Shown here one piece after another: positions 51,162-59,521 of a stretch of DNA of 64,000 nt. A program made the translations under genes and the position numbers. Source of the stretch: JALZHR01 sp036388475 (lineage in GTDB: Bacteria; Acidobacteriota; Blastocatellia; Pyrinomonadales; Pyrinomonadaceae); NCBI GenBank assembly GCA_036388475.1, contig DASVRT010000088.1, positions 28,022 to 92,021 on the forward strand, written 5' to 3'. The notes beneath the pieces were generated by a model. That model saw only the letters and a program-made list of their open reading frames with translations. It searched no databases and was not told the DNA's origin. Each line of letters starts with the position of its first letter. Position 1 is the first letter of the stretch.

Positions 51162-53201
51162 TCACGGACACTGAACGTTAACCTGGAGCGCCTCCATCCG
51201 CCGACCCTGCCCGGTCGTTCCGGCGACCGCGCCGTTAGAAACCCACGGCAGCCAGCCTGGACCGGCGACGTGCGCGCGATAAGTCACGGTACACGAAGCC
51301 GGCGCATTCGACAGGAAAATCTGAATGGCTTCCATCTGACGGCTCTGCCCGGTCGTTCCGGCGACTGTGCCATTGGAAACCCACGGCAGCCAGCCGAATC
51401 CCGCGACGTGTGCGCGATAAGTGATTCCGACCCCCGGCAGCGGATTGGTCAGGAAAATCTGCGCCGCTTCCATCCGGCGGCTCTGTCCGGTCGTTCCGGC
51501 GACCGCGCCGTTGGAAACCCACGGCAGCCAGCCGAGATTCGCCACGTGCGCGCGATAAGTCACGCCGGTGCAGACGCCGACGCCGACCAGACACCAAGCG
51601 CGCGCCGTCGCGTTGGCTTCGGTCGCGCCGTAGAGAGCGTTCGCCGCATTGATGGTCGCCGTTCGCGCGCCGGCAAAGGTCGTGCCCGACGTCATAAAAT
51701 TCGTCAGAGCGTAATACCAGATAGCCGCCGCGCGGTCGGCGCCGATGCCGGTCATCGAGCCGCCGATATGATGCGTTCCGCCCTGCGACAAAAGATAAAA
51801 CGCATTGTTCGGAACGCCCGAACACGTATGGACGCCGCAGCTTCCGCCGCTCGCAAAAGGAGTTTCCGTCCAGTGGTCGGGCTGTCCCTGCGCGTGCGTG
51901 TTGCCCATATTCCTCAGCGCGTCGCCGGCTGTGCCCGGCGTGTAAACCTGCTCGCCGACCAGCCAGTTATTCGCGCTCGCGCCCTTGGCGTATCTTTCGA
52001 TCATATTTCCGAACACGTCCGACATCGATTCGTTTAAAGCGCCGGATTGACCGCTGTAAACGAGTCCGGCGGAAAACTGCGTCACGCCGTGCGTCATTTC
52101 GTGTCCGACCACGTCAACCGAGACGAGCGGCGAAAAAGTTACGCCGTCGCCGTCGCCGTAGGTCATCGAATTGCCGTTCCAGAAGGCGTTGTTGTAATTC
52201 GTGCCGAAATGGACGATGGAAGGCAGCAGATTGGTCGAGCCGTTGACCGCCGGAACGCTTATGGGTCCGCCGCTTCCGTTCAGCCCGTTTCTGCCGAAAA
52301 CGTTCTGGTAATACGAAAGCGTTTGTTCCGTGCCCCAGTGAGCGTCAACGCCTGCTCTCTGCACAGACGAAATCCAGAAACCGTCGGCGTCGCTGAAACG
52401 CGTCGCCGTGCTTCCGTTAAACGTTCCGATGCGGCGATTCAGATTTTCCAGATAATACGGAGCGCCGAAACGAAACGCCGTAAAATTGACCGTTCCGCTG
52501 TATAAAGACGAGCCGGAATTCGTCACGCTCTGCGTTTGCAGATTATCGTAGCTGAGAACTTCTTCGCCCGTCCGGGCGTCGATAAAATAAACGGGCATTT
52601 TCAGCTCGCTTCTTTCGTTTCCGTCGCCCGATTGCTCTAACTGGATGCGATATGCCAGGTTGACCTTCGTTTCGGCATAGTCATCCGGATTTTCCTTTTG
52701 CAGTTCGCGGTCTTCGGCGACCAGCCATAACTCGGGTCTGGTCTCTGCGCGCAGGCGGCATTCCGCGCAGCCTTCCAGCTCGAAAGCTCTTTTAACTGCC
52801 GCTTCGACCGGAAGTTGCGGAACGGTGTCAAGCCGCATTTCTTCCAGTTCGACGACCAGGTCGTTGGTAATCGTGTAAAGCGATTCGTCCCGGTTCAGAT
52901 GCACGATGGCTTCGCTGCCCCAAACCGGAATGTCGTTGTAAAACTGCTGCAATTTGGTGTGATACAGTCCCAGTTCGTCCGTCTGGACGGACAGAACTTT
53001 AAATTGAGTGTTTTTCGGCTCAGGCGTGTATCTATCCAGTTCGCCGTCGAGAAATTCCAGACTGAGTTTCTGGATTCTTTCAAAATCAGGCGACGACGGC
53101 GGAACGTCCGACGTTTTCTGCGCGCGGATAGAGATTGGCAGAAGATTAAAAAATAGAGCAGCAATCAAAAATACTGCTGTTACGGAAACCGTTTTTTTCA
53201 T
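51162..53201 (-). CDS. Secreted M4 (thermolysin-like) metalloprotease with three ChW repeats
   Basis: 679 residues. Signal peptide (to ~28), an FTP/PepSY-type propeptide (~40-200), then an M4 catalytic domain with the zinc motif VVGHEMTHGV (~367) and the third ligand in NESMSDVFG, plus GTHHIGGSMTGIGADRA. Three tandem ~37-residue repeats close the protein, each like YRAHVAGFGWLPWVSNG then AGTTGQSRQMEAIQIFL; these match the hydrophobic-W (ChW) repeat described from Clostridium, proposed to bind substrates or cell walls. The ATG at 53201 starts a good signal peptide. It is preceded by a copy of the ECF-like motif (53393). Confidence 0.93.
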   Translation of the reverse strand: MKKTVSVTAVFLIAALFFNLLPISIRAQKTSDVPPSSPDFERIQKLSLEFLDGELDRYTPEPKNTQFKVLSVQTDELGLYHTKLQQFYNDIPVWGSEAIVHLNRDESLYTITNDLVVELEEMRLDTVPQLPVEAAVKRAFELEGCAECRLRAETRPELWLVAEDRELQKENPDDYAETKVNLAYRIQLEQSGDGNERSELKMPVYFIDARTGEEVLSYDNLQTQSVTNSGSSLYSGTVNFTAFRFGAPYYLENLNRRIGTFNGSTATRFSDADGFWISSVQRAGVDAHWGTEQTLSYYQNVFGRNGLNGSGGPISVPAVNGSTNLLPSIVHFGTNYNNAFWNGNSMTYGDGDGVTFSPLVSVDVVGHEMTHGVTQFSAGLVYSGQSGALNESMSDVFGNMIERYAKGASANNWLVGEQVYTPGTAGDALRNMGNTHAQGQPDHWTETPFASGGSCGVHTCSGVPNNAFYLLSQGGTHHIGGSMTGIGADRAAAIWYYALTNFMTSGTTFAGARTATINAANALYGATEANATARAWCLVGVGVCTGVTYRAHVANLGWLPWVSNGAVAGTTGQSRRMEAAQIFLTNPLPGVGITYRAHVAGFGWLPWVSNGTVAGTTGQSRQMEAIQIFLSNAPASCTVTYRAHVAGPGWLPWVSNGAVAGTTGQGRRMEALQVNVQCP

Positions 53202-53392
53202 GATGGTATTCTCCTTAATTTTATTTTTTTGTAGTCAGCGCATCTTTTTTGTTTAGCCGGCAGAGTGCGGAGTCGGAGTCTTATTTGTGAAAATAGAGAC
53301 AGCGCGATGCACTCCCGATAAACGCATTAGCCGGTGCGCGATTGTTGAAGTTGCGGATTTGAGAAAACTGACAGTTTTTTTTTGGTTCTATC

Positions 53393-53422
53393 TATAATAG
53401 ACAAAAATTTAAAAAAGTTTCA
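53393..53422 (-). promoter_or_regulatory. ECF-like promoter motif, copy 2
   Basis: Minus-strand TGAAACTTTTT, 4 variable bases, then TTTTTGTCTATTATA, same spacing as copy 1. It is about 190 bases before the M4 protease start. Confidence 0.65.
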
Positions 53423-53499
53423 TTAAAAAATTTTTAACAAAAAGGAAGCGAAATTTCGCTTCCTTTTTCGGCTGGCGGGTTTACGAATGACGGCGAGGT

Positions 53500-54351
53500 T
53501 TAATATCTGTAGATATAAACGCTCGTCCAATCGACTACCGTATCGTCCTGTGCCGTGATGTCCAGCGTCGCGGCGTTTTTAGCGAAAATTTCCGGATTGA
53601 TGACCGAGCCCGGAATTTCGCGATAAAACGTAAAGGGCGCAGAAGAGCTGTTCCATATCGTGGTGAATCCGGGAGCGATGTTGACGGGATTGTAGTTCGT
53701 TCCGTTTCCGGCGTCGCTAACCTGAAACCACAGACTGTCGTTATAGTCAAGACCGCCTTCGCCTCTGGCGCGGACATAAACTCTGACGGCGCAGACGCGG
53801 CAGCTGCCGAGGCGATAACTGTCGCCGAAATATCTGTCGAATCCCGGATCGTCGTAACGTCTCATCGGCGGATACGTCGCGACCTGATACGGGCTCGGAA
53901 AAGTCGCTTCCAAGCCGACGAAATTATCAGCCGTTCCCCTGGTTAGATACTGGACGCTTACGCGCTTGCCGCGACATTCTTTCGGCGTAAGCAGGAAAAT
54001 AATAATTTTAATCGGGATTATAAAGGAATCCGACCCGTTGACGTAGACTCTTCCTTCATATACCGTTCCTTCTTCGCTGCCTTCCATTCCGAAGGTATTG
54101 ACCGCGACGTCGAGCCGCGATGTTTCGCCTTCGTTTCTTAACTCGGCGCGAATCAATCTTCCGTCGCTGACTTCCACTGTCGCGTCCCGACCGACCTGTA
54201 GATTAACGGATTGAACGTCCGGGTTTTCATCGCTCGCGCCGACAAAATCGAGCGGCGGCAGTTCGCGCTGTCCGAAACAGAAAATCGCCGAAGCAAACAA
54301 AACGGCGGCGGCGAAAATAACTTTGTAAATTTTTGAGTTACTGCTTTTCAT
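53500..54351 (-). CDS. Secreted protein of unknown function
   Basis: 283 residues with a clear signal peptide (KVIFAAAVLFASAIFCFGQ). The rest seems beta-rich: VNLQVGRDATVEVSDGRLIRAE, RVYVNGSDSFIIPIKIIIFLL, and three Cys (ECRGKR, SCRVCAVRVYVRARGEGG). I do not recognise the family. It sits between the M4 protease and the Tat protein on the same strand, but I find no copy of the shared promoter motif in front of it. Confidence 0.7.
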   Translation of the reverse strand: MKSSNSKIYKVIFAAAVLFASAIFCFGQRELPPLDFVGASDENPDVQSVNLQVGRDATVEVSDGRLIRAELRNEGETSRLDVAVNTFGMEGSEEGTVYEGRVYVNGSDSFIIPIKIIIFLLTPKECRGKRVSVQYLTRGTADNFVGLEATFPSPYQVATYPPMRRYDDPGFDRYFGDSYRLGSCRVCAVRVYVRARGEGGLDYNDSLWFQVSDAGNGTNYNPVNIAPGFTTIWNSSSAPFTFYREIPGSVINPEIFAKNAATLDITAQDDTVVDWTSVYIYRY

Positions 54352-54470
54352 TTTTTTAGCTCCTTGTTTTTGTTAAAGTCTCCCAAAGGGGTTGAGTCTC
54401 TGTCGTTTCGGAGATAAAATAAAAAGCAGTATTCTATCTCTGTGAAAACAGACAAAGATTACGTGACCGG

Positions 54471-54516
54471 AAGCCTGATAGTCATTTAGCCGATGCGTCA
54501 GGCTTTTGGTTTTGTT
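54471..54516 (+). terminator. Hairpin with T-rich tail
   Basis: AAGCCTGA (54471-54478) pairs with TCAGGCTT (54498-54505), followed by TTGGTTTTGTT. No plus-strand gene precedes it. Confidence 0.4.
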
Positions 54517-54607
54517 AAATCCTAGTAAATAAATTATTTACCCGTTATTTACCGGCTGCCGGAAAGCCCAAAGGCATCCTGAATTCAAGAGCCTTTGCCG
54601 GAACCGG

Positions 54608-54737
54608 AAAGCGGTATCAGAAATCATACTTGAGCCGTTTGACGGCGGGTCTTAGGCGGCACGTTTGGATAGAACAAAGGTTTTGCACCGCTTAAGTCGC
54701 CGTCAAACGGCTCAAGTATGATTTCTGATACCGCTTT
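54608..54737. repeat. 130-bp palindromic element with perfect 40-bp arms
   Basis: Bases 54608-54647 and 54698-54737 are exact inverse complements, with 50 bases between. A hairpin this long suggests a MITE or other folded mobile element. No target duplication is obvious. Confidence 0.75.
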
Positions 54738-55300
54738 TCATTGGAATTATGAGTTTAAAATTTACGGGAGTAATTCGACCTTAAAACCGACCACTCCCGT
54801 AACGACTATCAATCTCCGCTTAAACGGAAAAAGCAGAAATTCCAGGAATCAGTTTTCCCCAAATCTTTCGCATCTTTTTCCCTTCATCGCCTGCTTTTAA
54901 TTTTTCCCGCGATAAACCGAGATTTAAGTCTAAAAGGAAATTTACCAGCCTCGAAGCTTTTTATTTGTCGCCCGGGAATGTTGATTCATCGTTTTCAGTT
55001 TCTAATTGGGTTGTGGCAAAACTTTCAAACGACGCGGGCTTAACATTCCCGAACGACCGCCAAGGCACCCGACGATTAAATCGATAACTATTTATCTATA
55101 AGAACTTATAAAAATCTTGATAAAAGCCTGACGGCGATGCAGCCGCGGCGTCAGGCTTTTATTTTTGATTACATCAGACGAAACCGTGGGCGATGTGGGC
55201 TTGTGGGCACGTAGGCTTCGTGGGCTGGCGTGGGCAAACCTCATCGCGTTTCATCCAATCTTTTCAAAACAACAAAAATATGTTGTGGGCAAAGCAAAAG
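54738..55300. other. Intergenic stretch rich in inverted repeats
   Basis: No supported gene. It holds ACGGGAGT/ACTCCCGT (54764-54771, 54793-54800), CGGGAATGTT/AACATTCCCG (54973-54982, 55042-55051), a strong hairpin AAAAGCCTGACG/CGTCAGGCTTTT (55122-55133, 55149-55160) that can terminate the Tat gene, and GTGGGC-type repeats at 55180-55240. Confidence 0.55.
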
Positions 55301-56002
55301 CTATTTCAAAACAATGACTATCACGATTACAACGACCACGACGACGCCCCAAAGCCAGCACGGAACCTGTCTTCCGTTTATCCGGCAGACGATAGCGCGC
55401 GCCGGATCCTGCTCGATTTCGCGAAAGACTTGCTGCAAATGCTCGTTTCCGGTAGCGACCAGCTTGCCCAGCTCCGCGTCGTTTCTCATCGCTTCCTGAA
55501 GATTCGGAATCAAACGCGTCACGAAATCTGGCTCGACGCGGCTTAAGACCTCTTCGGGATTCGAGACATACTTGGCTAAGCTTTCGCCCGGAATGCTTCC
55601 GTTCTCAAAACCGGCTGAAGCCGCCAGATAACCGCCCGCCAAAGCATCCATTACGGATTGGGTCAAGCCGAACGGCGGAACCGACTCGCCCGGCGTCTCG
55701 CCTATCTGCTCCGCTACGTAATCTCCGATTTTATCGACGCCCGCCTGTATTCGCTCGTCGCGGGCGGCAATATCCATCAGAGAATTAAAAGTTTTCAAAA
55801 AATTCGAATCTATTTCGGCGGAAACTTTTCCGCTGCCGACTCTTTTCAGAAACTCATCGACGTGTGCCGCCGATTGACGCGAAAATAATCTGGCAAGAGC
55901 TTTTTCCGTGGTTCCCAAACCAGCAACCAGGGCTGATGTACCGAGCGCGCCGAGCGCCGCTTTTTTCAAAAAATCTCTACGAGACTCCTTATTCTTTTTC
56001 AT
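55301..56002 (-). CDS. Tat-exported protein with hydrophobic C-terminal tail, unknown function
   Basis: 233 residues. The N-terminus is a twin-arginine signal, SRRDFLKKAALGALGTSALVAG. The mature part is helical without a known motif. It ends PCWLWGVVVVVVIVIVIVLK, one hydrophobic segment that would anchor the C-terminus. Tat export suggests folding or cofactor loading before transport, but no cofactor motif is visible apart from two Cys near the tail (IVCRINGRQVPC). It is divergent from the sigma factor and starts about 95 bases after a copy of the shared promoter motif (56100), so it is a strong candidate member of that regulon. Confidence 0.75.
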   Translation of the reverse strand: MKKNKESRRDFLKKAALGALGTSALVAGLGTTEKALARLFSRQSAAHVDEFLKRVGSGKVSAEIDSNFLKTFNSLMDIAARDERIQAGVDKIGDYVAEQIGETPGESVPPFGLTQSVMDALAGGYLAASAGFENGSIPGESLAKYVSNPEEVLSRVEPDFVTRLIPNLQEAMRNDAELGKLVATGNEHLQQVFREIEQDPARAIVCRINGRQVPCWLWGVVVVVVIVIVIVLK

Positions 56003-56099
56003 TCAAATCTCCCCTTTTAAGTTTTTCAGAAATTTTTACAGTCAGGTTTTGTTTCCGAAAGCCGCTTTAGAAAAGTTTGTCGTTTATGGGCTTTCTAGC

Positions 56100-56129
56100 T
56101 ATAATTGGCAAAAATGAAAAAAGGTTTCA
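56100..56129 (-). promoter_or_regulatory. ECF-like promoter motif, copy 3
   Basis: Minus-strand TGAAACCTTTT, 4 variable bases, then TTTTTGCCAATTATA, the same spacing as copies 1 and 2. It faces the Tat-signal gene and lies in the gap between it and the sigma factor gene. Confidence 0.65.
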
Positions 56130-56165
56130 CATTTTTTTTCAGCAGATTGTTTTTTAAGAGACTGA

Positions 56166-56795
56166 ATGCCGTATGAAGCTAAAAAAATATACAAAAAAGA
56201 TTGGGTTTTGAATGCCGAAGCCTTCGAAAGGCTATTATTTAGCTTGGACGGAAATCCGGAAAACGCCTCGCTGATTTACGAAGATATTAGAAAACGTCTG
56301 ATTCGCCAGTTTCGCGCCAATCAATCTCAAATCGCCGAAGAACAAGCCGACGAAGTTTTTAACCGCATCGCGCGCAAAATTTACGAAGAAGATTTTGTCC
56401 TCGATAAAAGTAATCCGTATCCTTATTTTCACCAGACGGCGCGTTATATTTTGCTCGAACAACAGCGGCGCGCCCGCCGCAAGATACTGGGCTTGGAAGA
56501 TTTATCGCTCGCGGAAGAGCCTTCTTACAATCCCGAAGAAATTTTAGCGCGCTTCAGCGAAAGAGTCAGAAACGAAGCCGGTTTAAATTCTTTGCGCGAA
56601 TGCCGCGAGAGTTTGAGAGAAAAAGAAATCAGCCTTTTAGACCGTTACGACGCGGTCAAAGGCAAGGAACGCGAGAAGCTGGCGAAAGAGACGGGCAAAA
56701 CCGTCAACGCTTTGAAAATCTCCATCAACCGGATACGAAAAAAGCTCATCGACTGTGCGAAAAGAAAGCTGAAAGCCATCGAAGCCATCGAATAA
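56166..56795 (+). CDS. ECF-like RNA polymerase sigma factor
   Basis: 209 residues with sigma-70 region 2 (~30-115; EEQADEVFNRIARKIYEED, then NPYPYFHQTARYILLEQQRR) and region 4 (~150-200; LREKEISLLDRYDAVKG, LAKETGKTVNALKISINRIRKKL, a helix-turn-helix). It lacks the full region 1 and 3, as in ECF sigma factors. The gene after it encodes a membrane protein with an intracellular N-terminus, a likely anti-sigma factor. It is divergent from the Tat gene, whose promoter motif lies in the shared gap. Confidence 0.85.
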   Translation: MPYEAKKIYKKDWVLNAEAFERLLFSLDGNPENASLIYEDIRKRLIRQFRANQSQIAEEQADEVFNRIARKIYEEDFVLDKSNPYPYFHQTARYILLEQQRRARRKILGLEDLSLAEEPSYNPEEILARFSERVRNEAGLNSLRECRESLREKEISLLDRYDAVKGKEREKLAKETGKTVNALKISINRIRKKLIDCAKRKLKAIEAIE

Positions 56796-56853
56796 TTGCC
56801 GCCGATATGAAACTTTTTTTAAAAATTGTCATTTATTATTGGGGACGGTTAAG

Positions 56854-57837
56854 ATGAACACTCTGGAAGAAAAAATACGATTTATGCGTGATTATTGGCT
56901 CGATGCTTTGACCGATAATCAAACCGAGCGGCTGGAAACCGAATGGTTCGGCAACGACGAGGACGCGGAGCTGCTGGAAATCGTCAGAAGCGATTTGATA
57001 GAGGATTATCTGACAAACAGCCTGAGCCGAGCCGAACTCGACAAATTTAAAAACCACTTTCTGATAAACAATCCGGAAGAGGTGGCAATCGCCCGATTGT
57101 ATTTGCAGCTGAGCGAAACGCCGCCCAAACAAGAAGCCGTCAAAGAGGGCTTTTTCGAAACGCTTTCGGCAAATTGGCGCAGCTTTATAAAAATCCCGCA
57201 AATCGCCTTTGCCGCCGCCCTGCTGGGCGGTCTGGCGGTGTTTATCGGTTTTTATAATTCGAAGCCGCTTGACCTCGCTCAAAACGAGCCGCCGAAATTG
57301 CAGCTTCCCGACCAAAATCAAGCCGCGTCAAATTCCGTTTCGGAAAATAAAACGAAGGCGGGCGAAGATAATATAAATCCCGGCATAAATCCGAATAACA
57401 ATCAAAATTCCGGCGAGGAATCGGGCAAACCCGCCGTTGTTAAAAATAAAACGGCGCGCGAAAAAACTCCGGAAAAACCTGCGCCGCGCCCCGTACAGCC
57501 GCAGGTTTTACTGCTCACAAACTTTCGCGGAAACGTAAAAACTCTGAAATTTGCCGATGAAAGCAAAAGCTTCTCTCTGAAATTAGATATGCCCGGAATC
57601 GATAAGGCTTACAAAAGTTATGAAGTAAGAATTTACGATTCCAATAATAATTTAGTCGTGCAGCAGAAACTAAATGACGATTTATCTTTGAAAAAGAGCG
57701 GCGAAAAAATAGAAATCAGAAATCTCAGCAAAAATAAATTTAAGAAAAATAATATTTACAAGACGTACCTGGTCGCCTACGACGAAAAAAATAATGTCGA
57801 GGAGCTAAGCTTGTACGACAGTTTTAAGGTAAATTAA
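56854..57837 (+). CDS. Membrane protein, probable anti-sigma factor
   Basis: 327 residues. The N-terminal ~100 residues are helical and acidic and should be cytoplasmic (LEEKIRFMRDYWLDALTDNQ, YLTNSLSRAELDKFKNHF), resembling the sigma-binding region of anti-sigma factors. One membrane helix (IAFAAALLGGLAVFIGFY, ~125-142), an Asn/Pro/Lys-rich linker and an exported beta domain follow (VLLLTNFRGNVKTLKF to SLYDSFKVN). It lies 58 bases after the sigma gene. I choose the ATG at 56854 (GGGGA upstream) over the one at 56839. Confidence 0.75.
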   Translation: MNTLEEKIRFMRDYWLDALTDNQTERLETEWFGNDEDAELLEIVRSDLIEDYLTNSLSRAELDKFKNHFLINNPEEVAIARLYLQLSETPPKQEAVKEGFFETLSANWRSFIKIPQIAFAAALLGGLAVFIGFYNSKPLDLAQNEPPKLQLPDQNQAASNSVSENKTKAGEDNINPGINPNNNQNSGEESGKPAVVKNKTAREKTPEKPAPRPVQPQVLLLTNFRGNVKTLKFADESKSFSLKLDMPGIDKAYKSYEVRIYDSNNNLVVQQKLNDDLSLKKSGEKIEIRNLSKNKFKKNNIYKTYLVAYDEKNNVEELSLYDSFKVN

Positions 57838-57855
57838 AGCCTCGATGACAAGAGC

Positions 57856-57888
57856 GGCGGAAACGCTCATTTACATTCGCGTTCCGCC
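57856..57888. terminator. Terminator hairpin between convergent genes
   Basis: GGCGGAA (57856-57862) and TTCCGCC (57882-57888) pair, with CGC/GCG continuing the stem after a bulged A. It is followed on the plus strand by TTTGTTCTTT. Confidence 0.5.
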
Positions 57889-57906
57889 TTTGTTCTTTCC
57901 GCTCTA

Positions 57907-58590
57907 TTATTTAGGAGTCGTCGCTGGAGGCGCGCACGGCGCGACCGCGGCGCGTGTGATGCGGACGGGTTTCGCCGGTTTTTCGTTTTCCACCGGCATT
58001 TTGTTGATGGCATCGACGACTTCCATCCCCTGCGTGACACGCCCGAAAGCAGCGAAAGTTCCGTCCAGGCTCGGAGCCGAATCCACGAGAATAAAAAAGT
58101 GTGTGCTGGCGGTGTTCGGCTCGTTCGCGCGCGCCACCGAAAGCGTTCCGCGTTCGTGCTTGATTTGATTCGGCTCGTCGGGAATCGTGCGGCGCGAGCG
58201 CGCCGCCAGCTCCGGCGTCTGTTTTTCGCGCGTCGAGAGGTTTCCGCCCTGAATGACAAAACGCGGCACGACGCGGCTGAAAGTCGTCGTATCAAAAGCG
58301 CCGATTGCCGCGAGGTTCAGAAAATTTCGCACCGATTCGGGCGCGCTTTCGGGAAACATCTCCAACGCGATGACGCCCGCTTCCGTCTCCAGCTTGACGC
58401 ACTGCGCCGACATCGCCTCGATTGTCGCTTTCTCAAACGGCTCGGCTTTCGGCGATTTACCCGCCGGGCGCGGGTTGGATTTTTTTAAAGTCTGCGGCTT
58501 TACTTCCGCGTCGGTCGATTTTTTCTGCGCGCTCGCCGCGACCGCCAAAGCAATTAGACAAAAGGCGATTAAAGTTAAATTTCTGAGCAT
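57907..58590 (-). CDS. Cyclophilin-type peptidylprolyl isomerase, secreted
   Basis: 227 residues from ATG 58590, chosen because AAGGAGA lies 5 bases upstream. Signal peptide MLRNLTLIAFCLIALAVAASAQ, a basic linker, then the cyclophilin domain: GVIALEMFPESAPESVRNFL, FSRVVPRFVIQGGNLS, RGTLSVARANEPNTASTHFFI and FAAFGRVTQGMEVVDAI. It should help fold exported proteins in the periplasm. Confidence 0.92.
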   Translation of the reverse strand: MLRNLTLIAFCLIALAVAASAQKKSTDAEVKPQTLKKSNPRPAGKSPKAEPFEKATIEAMSAQCVKLETEAGVIALEMFPESAPESVRNFLNLAAIGAFDTTTFSRVVPRFVIQGGNLSTREKQTPELAARSRRTIPDEPNQIKHERGTLSVARANEPNTASTHFFILVDSAPSLDGTFAAFGRVTQGMEVVDAINKMPVENEKPAKPVRITRAAVAPCAPPATTPK

Positions 58591-58723
58591 TTTAGTCTCC
58601 TTCCCGCGTTTCCGTTTCAACCGTTTTTAGAGTATCTGAAAAAAATTTTATGTTAATTTCATTCGATTGTGAAACTTCGGATTCGATTTATACTGCCGCA
58701 TCAAAAAATGCAGGACGATTAAT

Positions 58724-58885
58724 ATGAAACGAATAAGAAAAGGTCGGATTTTAATTTTTTTATGCGGGCTTTTCTCAATCAGCGCGTTCGGGCAAACTAA
58801 AAACAACGTCGAAATCAAAGAAACCGCCGACAAATATAAGTTGTCGATTATTAGTTTTCAGTTTTCAGTTCTCAGTTTAAACTAG
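58724..58885 (+). pseudogene. Short signal-peptide protein, possibly truncated by a heptad repeat
   Basis: 53 residues: MKRIRKGRILIFLCGLFSIS as signal, then GQTKNNVEIKETADKYK. The frame then enters the repeat CAGTTTT, CAGTTTT, CAGTTCT and stops at TAG 58885. It looks like the beginning of a secreted-protein gene cut off by a repeat, though a genuine small protein is possible. Confidence 0.4.
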
Positions 58886-58891
58886 ATAAGA

Positions 58892-59320
58892 ATGAAGCGC
58901 AGCAAGAAACCCAAAACGCCGATTGTGGCGATTGATTTTGACGGCACCATCGTCGCGCATCGCTATCCCGAAATAGGCGAGCCGGTTCCCTACGCTCTGG
59001 AAACGATGCGCGCGATGCTGGCGAAAGGCTACAAGCTGATTCTTTACACGATGCGCAGCGGCGAGTATTTGCAGGAAGCGGTCGATTATCTGTCGGCGGC
59101 GGGCATCGAACTGTGGGCGGTCAACGAAAATCCGACGCAAAAGTACTGGACGGATTCGCCGAAAGTTTACGCGCACATTTACATTGACGACGCAGCGTTG
59201 GGCTGCCCGCTCATCGAAGTCGAAAACGACCGTCCGATTGTCGATTGGCTGGAAGTAGCCGGGCATTTTGAACTGATTGAATATATCTCCGAGACTAAAC
59301 GCGCGGCGTCAGAGTCTTGA
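58892..59320 (+). CDS. HAD-like hydrolase
   Basis: 142 residues with HAD motif I VAIDFDGTIVAHRYP near residue 12, motif II in LILYTMRSG (~52) and the acidic IYIDDAALG (~98) as motif IV. It is a minimal form without a cap domain, similar to small phosphatases or nucleotidases of the BT0820-like group. It likely removes a phosphate from a small molecule; the substrate is unknown. It begins 6 bases after the truncated frame. Confidence 0.85.
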   Translation: MKRSKKPKTPIVAIDFDGTIVAHRYPEIGEPVPYALETMRAMLAKGYKLILYTMRSGEYLQEAVDYLSAAGIELWAVNENPTQKYWTDSPKVYAHIYIDDAALGCPLIEVENDRPIVDWLEVAGHFELIEYISETKRAASES

Positions 59321-59476
59321 ACGGTGGTGACGCTTGTAATGAAGCCGCTGCCGGGTATGACTGTCGGGTTTATGATAACCGTTCCACCAGACATAAAACG
59401 TTCCGCCAGCTACTATTATTAAAAAACCGGCTAAGATAAAAATAACAAGCTCCAACAATAGGTCGACATTCAACAT
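59309..59476 (-). CDS. Small membrane protein with basic tail
   Basis: 55 residues: one hydrophobic helix (LLELVIFILAGFLIIVAGG), then VWWNGYHKPDSHTRQR and a basic tail YKRHHRSRL. AGGAG lies 12 bases before the ATG. It overlaps the end of the convergent HAD gene by 12 bases. Too short to name. Confidence 0.5.
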   Translation of the reverse strand: MLNVDLLLELVIFILAGFLIIVAGGTFYVWWNGYHKPDSHTRQRLHYKRHHRSRL

Positions 59477-59521
59477 AAAAATCAGTTTCTCCTAAATAAA
59501 ATCGACGGCTTTCTAATTTGA

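Noticed and set aside
54718..54900. 60-residue plus-strand frame
   Set aside because: It starts inside the palindromic element and has no ribosome binding site or recognisable motif.
57845..58168. 107-residue plus-strand frame
   Set aside because: Antisense to the cyclophilin gene and running through a terminator hairpin.
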